Source: Actinomadura macra NBRC 14102
GTDB taxonomy: Bacteria; Actinomycetota; Actinomycetes; Streptosporangiales; Streptosporangiaceae
DNA length: 64,000 nt
Assembly (NCBI RefSeq): GCF_001552215.1
Contig: NZ_BCQT01000018.1
Span: 372,001-436,000, forward strand
Direction: 5' to 3'
A program made the translations under genes and the position numbers. The notes beneath the pieces were generated by a model. The model was not told the DNA's origin and did not search any database. It was given only the letters and a program-made list of their open reading frames with translations. Positions 8,283 to 15,877 of the stretch are shown here, in pieces; positions within the stretch are counted from its first letter, which is position 1; the number at the start of each line of letters is the position of its first letter.

Positions 8283-9061
8283 GCGGTCCCCTGGACGCCG
8301 AAGGGCTGGCCATCCGAGCCGAGTTGCTCGACGTCGGCAACCACTGGAAGGAACAGATCGAGCGGCTCGCCGAGGACGACGCCGAGTCGGACGACCTGGA
8401 CCGTGCGCTCGCCGAAGCCCGGGAGCACCGCAATGATCTGACGAACCGTTACAGCGAGTGGCTCCCGGAGATTCCTCTCACCCGCGACCCGCACACCGGA
8501 GCCGCGGTCGAGCTGCCGATGGACCCAGTCGACCTCGACGGTTGGTTCTGGAACTACGAGGCACCCGTCCGCCGTCATCCGGCCAAGCTCCCCCGAACCT
8601 GGCTCACCCTGACCGGCGCGATGCGGATCACCACGCCCGTGACGTACGCGCCGTTCTTGTGCAAGCCCGGCCCCGGTGCCCCGTACGTCGTCCCGCGCAT
8701 CCTGGAATCCCCTGATGTCCGCGCTGTCATTTCGCAGACAATGGTCGGCCGCCACACCGGCTGGTCCATCGCCTACTTCGGCCCCCGGCCGGACGTGCGG
8801 TTGGAGAACATCTGGGGCACCAAGGAATACGACGTCTACGATGAGGCGGGGGAGTGGAAGGGCTGGTCGCAGAACGTTCCCTGGCCCGCGGATTGGGACT
8901 TCGACCTCGAACCCTGGCTTGCGTCCGGACGCCTGCTGTGGATTGCCCCCGACGATCCCACGCTTAGTCTCCGAGAAGGGCCGGCGTCCTGCCCGTATGT
9001 CGGCATCACGGGTCCGCACGACCTCGCCTACATCAGAAAGGGCACCCTCGCCTATCATTGA
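8279..9061 (+). CDS. Candidate immunity protein for the adjacent toxin
   Basis: A 260-residue soluble, acidic protein. The N-terminus forms a charged helical hairpin (about 1-65), followed by a Trp/Pro-rich beta-type domain (YFGPRPDVRLENIWGTKEYD). I do not recognise the family. Its ATG overlaps the toxin stop by 4 bp (ATGA). Tight coupling of an unrelated acidic gene directly behind a basic toxin is the usual toxin-immunity arrangement, so immunity is inferred from context. It converges with the LLM gene, overlapping its 3' end by 7 bp. Confidence 0.5.
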   Translation: MSGPLDAEGLAIRAELLDVGNHWKEQIERLAEDDAESDDLDRALAEAREHRNDLTNRYSEWLPEIPLTRDPHTGAAVELPMDPVDLDGWFWNYEAPVRRHPAKLPRTWLTLTGAMRITTPVTYAPFLCKPGPGAPYVVPRILESPDVRAVISQTMVGRHTGWSIAYFGPRPDVRLENIWGTKEYDVYDEAGEWKGWSQNVPWPADWDFDLEPWLASGRLLWIAPDDPTLSLREGPASCPYVGITGPHDLAYIRKGTLAYH

Positions 9062-10005
9062 ATAGGGTGACGGGATGATGTGCTGGTTCGCTGTCGTAGG
9101 GCGGTGAGCTTCGCCAGCTCGCGCCATTCGGCTATTGGCGCGGTGGTCGGCTGGGTGGTGAGAACCTGTAGGCAGACATGATCGGCACCGGCGTCGAAGT
9201 GGGCCTGTACACGCTCGGCGATGGCGTCGAGCGCTGTGCGTCCACCTCCCGCCACCAGCGCGTCGACGACGCGGTCGTCCGGGCTGCCGGACAGCTCGTC
9301 ATCGGTATAGCCGAAACGCAGCATGTCCTTGACGTGCGCGCCGCCGAGCGCGAGGTATTTGCCGACATGGGCGCGTGCCAGGTCACGGGCCGCGCCGGGG
9401 TCGGGATCGAGGACGACCGCCTGCTCGACGGCCAGCAGCGCGTCAGGGCCGAGCCGGGCGCGGGCGTCTTCGGTGTGGGCGACCGGCACGAGGTAGGGAA
9501 GCGCGCCGCTGGTCCTTTCGGCGGCCAGGTTCAGCATCTTCGGTCCGAGTGCGCCGAGGACCCGGGGGTTGGAGACGGCCGGGGGAGGGCTCTGTAGAGG
9601 CACCGCGTCCATCGCGTCGAGGTAGGCGCCCATCGTCGAGACGGGACGTCCGGCGGAGGGGACGCGATGCCCCAGGTAGGTCAGCGGCCGGTCATCGACC
9701 CGATGTCCGCCGAGGCCGAGGACGAACCGGCCGGGATACGCCTCGGCGAGGGAGCGTTCCGCGGCGGCCATGGCGATGGGGTCGCGGAAGAAGATGTTGG
9801 CGATCCCGGTGCCGACCACGAGATCGTTCGTTGCGGCGAGGAGGATCCCCGCCTGCGTCAGCACGTTGCGTCCGAACTCCTCGCCGATCCATAGGGCGCC
9901 GAAGCCGAGCCCTTCGATCTCGGCCGCCAGTTCGCGTACCCGCGTGGCGGGTTGTGCGTCCAGGGCCAGGGTCCACAGGCCAAGGTGGCCAACTGCTGTC
10001 TCCAT
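9055..10005 (-). CDS. LLM-class (F420- or FMN-dependent) oxidoreductase
   Basis: A luciferase-like TIM-barrel oxidoreductase of about 316 residues. It starts METAVGHLGLWTLAL and carries family landmarks such as GFGALWIGEEFGRN, VVGTGIANIFFRDP and RFVLGLGGH. The pattern matches the actinobacterial TIGR03620-type probable F420-dependent group. The ATG at 10005 has AGGAGG just upstream; an upstream GTG at 10035 would place the start inside the palindromic operator, so it is rejected. It is divergent from a TetR gene with a 26-bp palindrome between them, which makes it the likely target of that repressor. The substrate is unknown. Confidence 0.85.
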   Translation of the reverse strand: METAVGHLGLWTLALDAQPATRVRELAAEIEGLGFGALWIGEEFGRNVLTQAGILLAATNDLVVGTGIANIFFRDPIAMAAAERSLAEAYPGRFVLGLGGHRVDDRPLTYLGHRVPSAGRPVSTMGAYLDAMDAVPLQSPPPAVSNPRVLGALGPKMLNLAAERTSGALPYLVPVAHTEDARARLGPDALLAVEQAVVLDPDPGAARDLARAHVGKYLALGGAHVKDMLRFGYTDDELSGSPDDRVVDALVAGGGRTALDAIAERVQAHFDAGADHVCLQVLTTQPTTAPIAEWRELAKLTALRQRTSTSSRHPIQ

Positions 10006-10027
10006 CCGTCCTCCTGTAGGATGAGAA

Positions 10028-10053
10028 CCTCTCACTTAAGCAATAGTGAGAGG
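10028..10053. promoter_or_regulatory. Palindromic operator between LLM and TetR genes
   Basis: Perfect 9-bp arms CCTCTCACT and AGTGAGAGG with an 8-bp AT-richer spacer lie in the short divergent region. The symmetry, length and position fit a TetR dimer site controlling both genes; regulator assignment is inference. Confidence 0.7.
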
Positions 10054-10077
10054 CTATCACCTTAAGGAGGGGGCCCT

Positions 10078-10635
10078 GTGCCGCGAGCCAGAGCGATGCG
10101 TGCCGATGCGCGCCATAACCGCGAGCAGCTCCTCCGGGTGGCGGACGCGACCTTCCGCGAACAGGGAGTGCAAGCCTCGCTGGCGGAGATCGCACGTACC
10201 TGCGGGATCGCCATCGGTACCGTCTATCGGCACTTCCCGACCCGCGAGGCCCTCCTCCAGGCGTTGATCCACGATCAGGTCACGAGCCTGCGGGAGAACG
10301 CGGAGCGGCTCGCCGACTCCGACGCGCCGCACGAGGCGCTCATCGAGTGGTTGCAGGAGTTCGGCCGGTGCGCGTCGGCCTACCGGGGCCTCGCGGAATC
10401 GATCCTGGCCGCGGCCGCGGTGGAGGAATCGGACCTGAACGCCGGCGTCGAAAGCATGCGCGCCGCCGCCGGTGTGCTCCTGGTCCGAGCGCAGAAGGCC
10501 GGCGCCATCCGGTCCGATGTCACCCCCGCCGAGGTGTTCGCCCTGGCCTGCGGGGCGGGCGCCGCGAGCCCTTACGCCACCGCCGATCCCGATCGTCTCC
10601 TGCGACTGGTGGTCGAGGGGCTCGCGCCACGGTGA
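10078..10635 (+). CDS. TetR-family transcriptional repressor
   Basis: A 185-residue regulator. The N-terminal helix-turn-helix (SLAEIARTCGIAIGTVYRHF, about residues 38-57) is a textbook TetR DNA-binding domain; the remaining helical part is the ligand and dimer domain. GTG 10078 is preceded by AAGGAGG at 10064-10070. It is divergent from the LLM oxidoreductase across the palindrome at 10028-10053, so autoregulation plus control of the oxidoreductase is likely. The ligand cannot be predicted. Confidence 0.9.
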   Translation: MPRARAMRADARHNREQLLRVADATFREQGVQASLAEIARTCGIAIGTVYRHFPTREALLQALIHDQVTSLRENAERLADSDAPHEALIEWLQEFGRCASAYRGLAESILAAAAVEESDLNAGVESMRAAAGVLLVRAQKAGAIRSDVTPAEVFALACGAGAASPYATADPDRLLRLVVEGLAPR

Positions 10636-10662
10636 TGGGCCCGGGCGAAGGCGGAGCGCGCC

Positions 10663-10887
10663 TCAGGTGCGGCCGTCAGGGCCCGTTGTCGCGCGGGAGG
10701 AGGGCCGGAGCCGTAGCCGAGCTGCTCCTGTAGCCCCGCCCACCGACTCGTGGGGCATCGCCGGGTCGTGCTCGACGTAGTCCGCGGTGCACAGTTCGCC
10801 GTACTCGTGCACGCGGTCCCCGCCGCGGTCCTCCTCAAGGAAGCGGCGGGTCGTGGCCTTGTGGCCGGTGGGCTGGTCCAGCACCAT
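10663..10887 (-). pseudogene. SnoaL-like (NTF2-fold) remnant
   Basis: From an ATG at 10887 with GGGGAGG just upstream, the reverse strand reads MVLDQPTGHKATTRRFLEED and then YVEHDPAMPHES. This resembles the first half of SnoaL-like polyketide-cyclase/NTF2-fold proteins (TRRFLEE, DYVEHDPA). After about 50 residues the sequence degenerates into Arg/Ser-rich text and stops at 74 residues, about half the usual 130-140. It looks like a truncated, probably frameshifted gene between the TetR gene and the catabolic cluster. Confidence 0.45.
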
Positions 10888-11073
10888 GTCGCCTCCCCGG
10901 GGCGCGTTGGGCCGGTGTTCTCGCCTGCATGCCCGGCTGCCGGTCGGCGTAATCCCATGCTCTGGCACAGCGGTTGGCCTGCGACCGAGCAATCGATCCG
11001 TCGTCGGACCGTCGCCGGAACAGGCCGGTGGCCAGCGACGACGGGGTGATCGGGGATGATGTGATCTCTTGTG

Positions 11074-11085
11074 ATCGATCGTTCG
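11074..11085 (-). promoter_or_regulatory. CGAACGATCGAT operator, copy 1 (before the 11.1 kb operon)
   Basis: Read on the reverse strand this is CGAACGATCGAT. It lies 53 bp before the ATG at 11139. The preceding bases TCTCTTGTGATCGA are shared with copy 5 at 27227, so the two promoters are close relatives. It is one of five sites in the catabolic cluster. Confidence 0.7.
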
Positions 11086-11138
11086 ATCGGCTAGTCTGCC
11101 CGCAGTTGACCGACGTGGCGGCGAGCTTGGAGGCGGCG

Positions 11139-11882
11139 ATGAAGTCCGGAGAGTCAGCGGCGCGGAACTGGAGCCCTTTCCTCAGCATGGTCGGAATGAC
11201 CACGGCGGCAGGGGCGACGCCGGAGGACATCGCACGGTTCCACGGCTTCTACGACGAGGTGCACGTCAAGGAGGTGCTGGCGGCCAACCCCGGATTCGGG
11301 GTGCCGCTGCGCTACGAGCTCGATCATGAGCCCGACCCCGTGACGCCCCGGTGGCTCGCGCTCTATCCGATCGAGGAGGAACGGCAGGTCGACGGCTATC
11401 TGGAGCGGCAGCGCGACCCCGGCCTCAACGCCCGCACCTACACTGCGGGCCCCGAGGTCTGGAGCTCCGCGAGCTTCGTGTGGCGCGTGCTGTGGCGGAG
11501 GGTCACGGCCTCGGCGCCGCTGGCCGGCCCGGTCACCGGCCTGCTGGTCGCCGGGGTGGACCCGCCGTCCGATGCCACCGACACCGAGCTGGCCGAGTTC
11601 ACCGACTTCTACGACACCGGCCATATCCCCGACATCCTCCAGCATGGCGGCTACCGCAGCTACGCCCGGTACGAGAGGGTCGCCGACCTCCCCAGCGCCT
11701 TCGGCGACTACCCGCGCTTCTGCTCGCTCTACACCACCGACGTCCCGCGCGACGAGGCCGACCCCGAGTCCGCCCTCGCGAAGGCGGGCCGGGCCGGGCT
11801 GCTGTCCCGCGGCCCCGAGGTGTGGCAGCGCCGCACCACACGGTGGCGGCTGTGGTTCACCCCTCTCTCCAGCGCCGGCTGA
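11139..11882 (+). CDS. Conserved hypothetical protein, duplicated ferredoxin-like (EthD/DUF-type) halves
   Basis: A 247-residue soluble protein starting MKSGESAARNWSPFLSMVGM, with GGAGG at 11129-11133. Two repeats are visible: EDIARFHGFYDEVHVKEVL (about 25-45) and AEFTDFYDTGHIPDILQHGG (about 150-170). Both have the small alpha/beta-barrel look of EthD/stress-responsive dimeric proteins, some of which act on aromatic or polyketide substrates. Its operator and position as first gene of the cluster tie it to the catabolic regulon. Function unknown. Confidence 0.6.
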   Translation: MKSGESAARNWSPFLSMVGMTTAAGATPEDIARFHGFYDEVHVKEVLAANPGFGVPLRYELDHEPDPVTPRWLALYPIEEERQVDGYLERQRDPGLNARTYTAGPEVWSSASFVWRVLWRRVTASAPLAGPVTGLLVAGVDPPSDATDTELAEFTDFYDTGHIPDILQHGGYRSYARYERVADLPSAFGDYPRFCSLYTTDVPRDEADPESALAKAGRAGLLSRGPEVWQRRTTRWRLWFTPLSSAG

Positions 11883-11944
11883 CGAAACGGCGCTGCGACG
11901 ACGAACACCGATCGGGGGCCATCCGCACTACCTGGAGGACCGTC

Positions 11945-13633
11945 ATGAGTACCACCCCGCAACCCCCGATCCAACAGGTGCCGGAGAGCGAGACCCCGAG
12001 CGCCGCGCTCACGACGGGAACGCTCGTCGGAGCGACCCTCGCCGGCCTGGTGGGGCAGCTCGCCCTCGCCGTGCCCGGCGTCCTCAACGGCCTGTTCCAG
12101 GCCGATCTCGGCCCGTCCTCCTCCCAGCTGACCTGGATCTCGGCGGCATTCCTCGTACCGGTGACCCTGCTGGAGCTCACGTTCGGCGTACTGGGCGACC
12201 TGTTCGGTCGCAAGCGGCTGCTGATGATCGGTGCGGCCGTCACGGCGCTGGGCGAGTTCGTCTCCGTCCTCACGCCGGGCACGGGAACCTCCACCGGCGG
12301 CCGGGTCGCGGTCCTGTGGGTCGGGCAGGCGCTCGCGGGCATCGGTGCCGCGATGCTGTTCCCTACCGCCCTGGCCATGGTCGCCGCGGGCACGTTCACC
12401 GCCCGGGAACGAGCCCGCGGCCTCGCCATCTGGGGCGTCGCGGTGCCGCTCGGAGGCACCGTGGCGGTGCTGCTCGGCGGCGCCGTCAGCAAGCTGAAGT
12501 TCAACGGGAGCGAGACGGCGAGCTGGCGGTGGACGCTGCTGATCGTGCTGGGAGTGGCGCTGGTCAGCTTCGTCTTCACGGCGCTCTACACCACCGACTC
12601 GTCGGCTCCGGAAGGGCGCTCGCTCGACGCCCCCGGCCAGGTGACGATCGCGGTTGCCCTGTTCGCGCTGCTGTTCGCCGTGGTCCAGAGCCCGTCCGAC
12701 GGATGGGGCGACCCGCTTATCCTGAGCGCGCTGGTCGTCTCCGTGGTGTTCTTCGTCCTGTTCGTCGTCGCCGAGACCCGGTCCACCGCGCCGCTGCTGC
12801 AACTGCGGCTGTTCCACGACCGCAACTTCGCGATCGTGTCGATCATCACGGTCGTCGCGATGTTCGCCCAGCTCGGCACCGGCTACGCCGTCAGCATCCG
12901 GATGGCGGTCATCCAGGGGCACTCACCGCTGGACGTCGCGATCGGCATGCTGCCGCTGACCGCGGGGGCGGTCGTCATGCTCCCCTTCAACGCGTGGATG
13001 CTGCGCCGCTACCCGGCCAAGTGGCTGCTGGTACTCGGCACCTTCCTGCTGGCCGTCGGCGCGTTCTGGGCGGCGACGATCTCGGCGACGCACACCTCGA
13101 CCGCCAGCGTGGCCCTGCCGATGCTGGCGAGCGGCTTCGGTTTCGGGATATCGGTGACGGCGGCCACGGCCGTGGCGGTCAACTCCGTGCCCCCGCACCT
13201 CGCGGGCATGGCGAGCGGGACGACCAGCATGCTGCGCGACTTCGGGTTCACGCTCGGGCCGACCGTGCTCGCCGCGATCGCGCTCTCCCGCGCCGAATCC
13301 GCCATCCGCGAGAAGGTCGCCGCGAGCCCGGCCCTCCAGAGCGCGCTCGCGGCGTTCAACGCCTCCGCGGACAAGGTCCCGCCGGGACGGCAGGCCGCGG
13401 TCGAGGGCGCTATCGAGGGCGTGAACTCCGGGCCGCTGGGCGCGGTCTCGGTGCCCGCGACGGTGCCGGGCCCGAATGGATCCCCGGTCCCGTTCAATCC
13501 GCTGAAGGGCGTGGCGTTCGACTCGCTCGATCACTCCTACTCTCTGGCCTTCGTCATCTGCGGGGTCTGCGCGCTGGCGTCGACGCTGCTGGGCGCGGCC
13601 TTCCTCCCCCGGACCACACCGGATCCACGCTAA
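11945..13633 (+). CDS. MFS transporter, EmrB/QacA (14-TM) family
   Basis: A 562-residue integral membrane protein with about 14 hydrophobic segments. MFS landmarks include GVLGDLFGRKRLLMIG (the loop 2-3 motif) and GTTSMLRDFGFTLGPTVLAA near the C-terminal half. The length and motif C region match the DHA2 drug:H+ antiporter family. ATG 11945 follows GGAGG at about 11934-11938. Located between the first operator gene and the E1 operon, it may export toxic aromatic intermediates or import the substrate; direction is not shown by sequence. Confidence 0.85.
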   Translation: MSTTPQPPIQQVPESETPSAALTTGTLVGATLAGLVGQLALAVPGVLNGLFQADLGPSSSQLTWISAAFLVPVTLLELTFGVLGDLFGRKRLLMIGAAVTALGEFVSVLTPGTGTSTGGRVAVLWVGQALAGIGAAMLFPTALAMVAAGTFTARERARGLAIWGVAVPLGGTVAVLLGGAVSKLKFNGSETASWRWTLLIVLGVALVSFVFTALYTTDSSAPEGRSLDAPGQVTIAVALFALLFAVVQSPSDGWGDPLILSALVVSVVFFVLFVVAETRSTAPLLQLRLFHDRNFAIVSIITVVAMFAQLGTGYAVSIRMAVIQGHSPLDVAIGMLPLTAGAVVMLPFNAWMLRRYPAKWLLVLGTFLLAVGAFWAATISATHTSTASVALPMLASGFGFGISVTAATAVAVNSVPPHLAGMASGTTSMLRDFGFTLGPTVLAAIALSRAESAIREKVAASPALQSALAAFNASADKVPPGRQAAVEGAIEGVNSGPLGAVSVPATVPGPNGSPVPFNPLKGVAFDSLDHSYSLAFVICGVCALASTLLGAAFLPRTTPDPR

Positions 13634-13634
13634 C

Positions 13635-13646
13635 CGAACGTTCGAT
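13635..13646 (+). promoter_or_regulatory. CGAACGTTCGAT operator, copy 2 (before the lipoyl/E1 operon)
   Basis: CGAACGTTCGAT, containing the perfect palindrome CGAACGTTCG, sits 1 bp after the MFS stop and 15 bp before the ATG at 13662. A separate promoter for the E1 operon is therefore likely. Confidence 0.75.
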
Positions 13647-13661
13647 ATAGAAGGGTGTCAA

Positions 13662-13913
13662 ATGGAGTCCGCACTCGTGCCCCTCGTGGTGCCCCAGCTC
13701 GGGACCGCCATGGACGAGGTCGCCGTGTCCCGGTGGCTGGTCCAGGTCGGCGACGCCGTACGGCGCGGTGACCCCGTGGTCGAGATCGAGGCCGCCAAGG
13801 CCACCAGCGAGCTGGAGGCGCCGGTCGACGGTGTCGTCACGGCGATCCACGTCGCGGAGGACGCCGAGATCGAGGTCGGCCAGCTCCTCGCGGAATTCGA
13901 GGACCGGTCATGA
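13662..13913 (+). CDS. Stand-alone lipoyl-domain protein
   Basis: An 83-residue protein that is a single biotinyl/lipoyl domain. The attachment Lys is in EIEAAKATSELEAP (K46), flanked by Glu/Ala/Thr as in E2 lipoyl domains rather than the MKM of biotin carriers. It has no E3-binding or acyltransferase domain. The stop overlaps the start of the fused E1 gene by 4 bp, so it is surely the partner of that enzyme. A lipoyl carrier without an E2 core in the same operon is unusual. Confidence 0.85.
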   Translation: MESALVPLVVPQLGTAMDEVAVSRWLVQVGDAVRRGDPVVEIEAAKATSELEAPVDGVVTAIHVAEDAEIEVGQLLAEFEDRS

Positions 13914-15877
13914 GCGGCGAACCGGTGACCCGGCTGTACCGGACGATGGCCCTGATCCGAGGCTTTGAGACCACCGCCGCCCGCCTGCTGCGCGCCGGCG
14001 AGCTCAGCGGGAACCTGCACCTGTCGCTCGGGCAGGAGGCCGTGGCGGCGGGGGTGTGCGATGTGCTCGCCCCGGCCGACACCATCACCACGACGCACCG
14101 CGGCCACGGTCACTGCCTGGCCAAGGGCGGGGACCCGCGGCGGATGTTCGCCGAGCTCACCGGCCGGGTCACCGGCTACTGCAAGGGCCGGGCGGGCTCC
14201 ATGCACATCGCGGACCCGGGGAGCGGCATCCTCGGCGCCACGGCGATCGTCGGCGGCGGACTGCCGATCGCCGTCGGCGCGGCATGGTCGGCACAGGTAC
14301 GTGGCAGCGACGACGTGGCGGTCGCCTTCTTCGGCGACGGCGCGGTGGCCGAGGGCACGTTCCACGAGTCGCTGAACCTCGCCGCGCTGTGGCGGCTGCC
14401 CGTGGTCTTCGTCTGCGAGAACAACCAGTACGCGGAGCTGACGCCGACGGACCTGCACCTGGCCGCCGAGCCGTACCGGCTGGCGGAGCCGTACGGCATC
14501 CCCGGGGTGCGCGTCGACGGCAACGACGCGCTCGCGGTGCGCGCCGCCGCCGAGACGGCCGTCGAGCGTGCGCGGAGCGGCGCGGGGCCCACCCTGCTGG
14601 AGTGCGTCACCTACCGGACGAGCGGGCACTACGAGGGCGATCCGCAGCGGTACCGCGACCGCGCCGAGGTCGAGCAGTGGAAGCGGCGCGATCCGCTCGA
14701 CCGGCTGCGCCCGGCGCTGCCGGAGGGGCTGGCCGCGGAGATCGACGCGGACACGCTGACATCGCTGGAGGCCGCGGCCGCCGCCGCGCTCCGCGACCCC
14801 GAGGCGACCCCCGGCGACCTGTTGGACGACGTCTACGGCGAGCCACAGGAGCCGGTCCCCGCCGTCACGGGGCCCGGCCGGACGATCAAGTACCGCGAGG
14901 CCGTCGCCGAGGCGCTCGGCGAGGAGATGGAGCGCGATCCCGCCGTCGTGGTCTTCGGCGAGGACGTCGCACGCGCCGGCGGCACCTTCCTGGCCACGAA
15001 GGGGTTGCTGGACCGCTTCGGCGAGTCCCGGGTGCGCGACACTCCGATCAGCGAGGGCGCACTGATCGGAGCGGCCGTCGGTGCCGCCATGACGGGCCTG
15101 CGCCCGGTCGTGGAGATCATGTTCGCGGACTTCCTCACCCTCGCCGCCGACCAGCTCGTCAACCACGCCGCCAAGATGCGCTCGGTCTCCGGGGGCGAGT
15201 TCTCCGTGCCGATGGTGGTGCGGGTGATCGGGGCGGCCGGCAAGGCCGCGGGGCCCCAGCACGGGCAGAGCCTGGAGGGCTGGCTCGCACACGTGCCCGG
15301 CCTGAAGGTCGTGACGGCCAGCAGCCCCGCCGACCTGAAGGGCCTGCTGAAGTCGGCGATCCGCGACCCCGATCCGGTGATCGTGCTGGAGAGCCTCGCG
15401 CTGTGGGGGGTCAAGGGAGAGGTTCCGGGTGGCGATCACCTGGTGCCCATCGGGCGCGCCGCGGTGACCCGTCCGGGCACCGACGTCGCGCTCGTGGCCT
15501 GGGGCGGCGCCCACGCCCGGGCCATGGAGGCCGCGCGGTTGCTCGACCTTGAGGGCATCGACGCCGAGGTCGTCGACCTGCGGAGCCTGATGCCGCTGGA
15601 CCGCGAGACCGTCCTTGCCGCGCTGCGCCGCACCGGCCGGCTGGTGGTCGTGCACGACGCCGTCGCCCCCTACGGCCCGGGAGCGGAGATCGCGGCCCTG
15701 GCCGCCGAGTCGGGGTTCGCCTGGCTCAAGGCGCCCGTCCGCCGCGTCGCCCCGCCGTTCACGCACATTCCCCTGCCCGAACCGCTACAGCGGGCGTACT
15801 ACCCCGGGGCCGACGAGATCGCCGCGGCGGCGCGCGAACTGCTGACGGCACCGGCGCAGGTGGCGGCCCACCGATGA
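13910..15877 (+). CDS. Fused alpha-beta 2-oxoacid dehydrogenase E1 (acetoin/pyruvate type)
   Basis: A 655-residue thiamine-diphosphate enzyme. Residues 1 to about 310 are the E1-alpha part with the TPP motif GDGAVAEGTFHES...NN (142-172). Residues from about 325 (TIKYREAVAEALGEEMERD) are the E1-beta part with its C-terminal transketolase domain. The order resembles acetoin dehydrogenase or branched-chain E1, where alpha and beta are normally separate genes. It overlaps the lipoyl protein gene and the hydratase-aldolase gene (ATGA). It may oxidise the pyruvate or other 2-oxoacid released by the neighbouring aldolase (inference). No E3 gene is nearby. Confidence 0.85.
   Translation: MSGEPVTRLYRTMALIRGFETTAARLLRAGELSGNLHLSLGQEAVAAGVCDVLAPADTITTTHRGHGHCLAKGGDPRRMFAELTGRVTGYCKGRAGSMHIADPGSGILGATAIVGGGLPIAVGAAWSAQVRGSDDVAVAFFGDGAVAEGTFHESLNLAALWRLPVVFVCENNQYAELTPTDLHLAAEPYRLAEPYGIPGVRVDGNDALAVRAAAETAVERARSGAGPTLLECVTYRTSGHYEGDPQRYRDRAEVEQWKRRDPLDRLRPALPEGLAAEIDADTLTSLEAAAAAALRDPEATPGDLLDDVYGEPQEPVPAVTGPGRTIKYREAVAEALGEEMERDPAVVVFGEDVARAGGTFLATKGLLDRFGESRVRDTPISEGALIGAAVGAAMTGLRPVVEIMFADFLTLAADQLVNHAAKMRSVSGGEFSVPMVVRVIGAAGKAAGPQHGQSLEGWLAHVPGLKVVTASSPADLKGLLKSAIRDPDPVIVLESLALWGVKGEVPGGDHLVPIGRAAVTRPGTDVALVAWGGAHARAMEAARLLDLEGIDAEVVDLRSLMPLDRETVLAALRRTGRLVVVHDAVAPYGPGAEIAALAAESGFAWLKAPVRRVAPPFTHIPLPEPLQRAYYPGADEIAAAARELLTAPAQVAAHR

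Noticed and set aside
9055..10035. GTG 10035 as the start of the LLM gene
   Set aside because: It would place coding sequence within the palindromic operator; ATG 10005 has AGGAGG and starts at the family-like METAVGHLG.
13658..15766. Reverse-strand frame of about 700 codons opposite the E1 gene
   Set aside because: Composition is that of a shadow frame, and the forward strand carries a clear dehydrogenase with all motifs.
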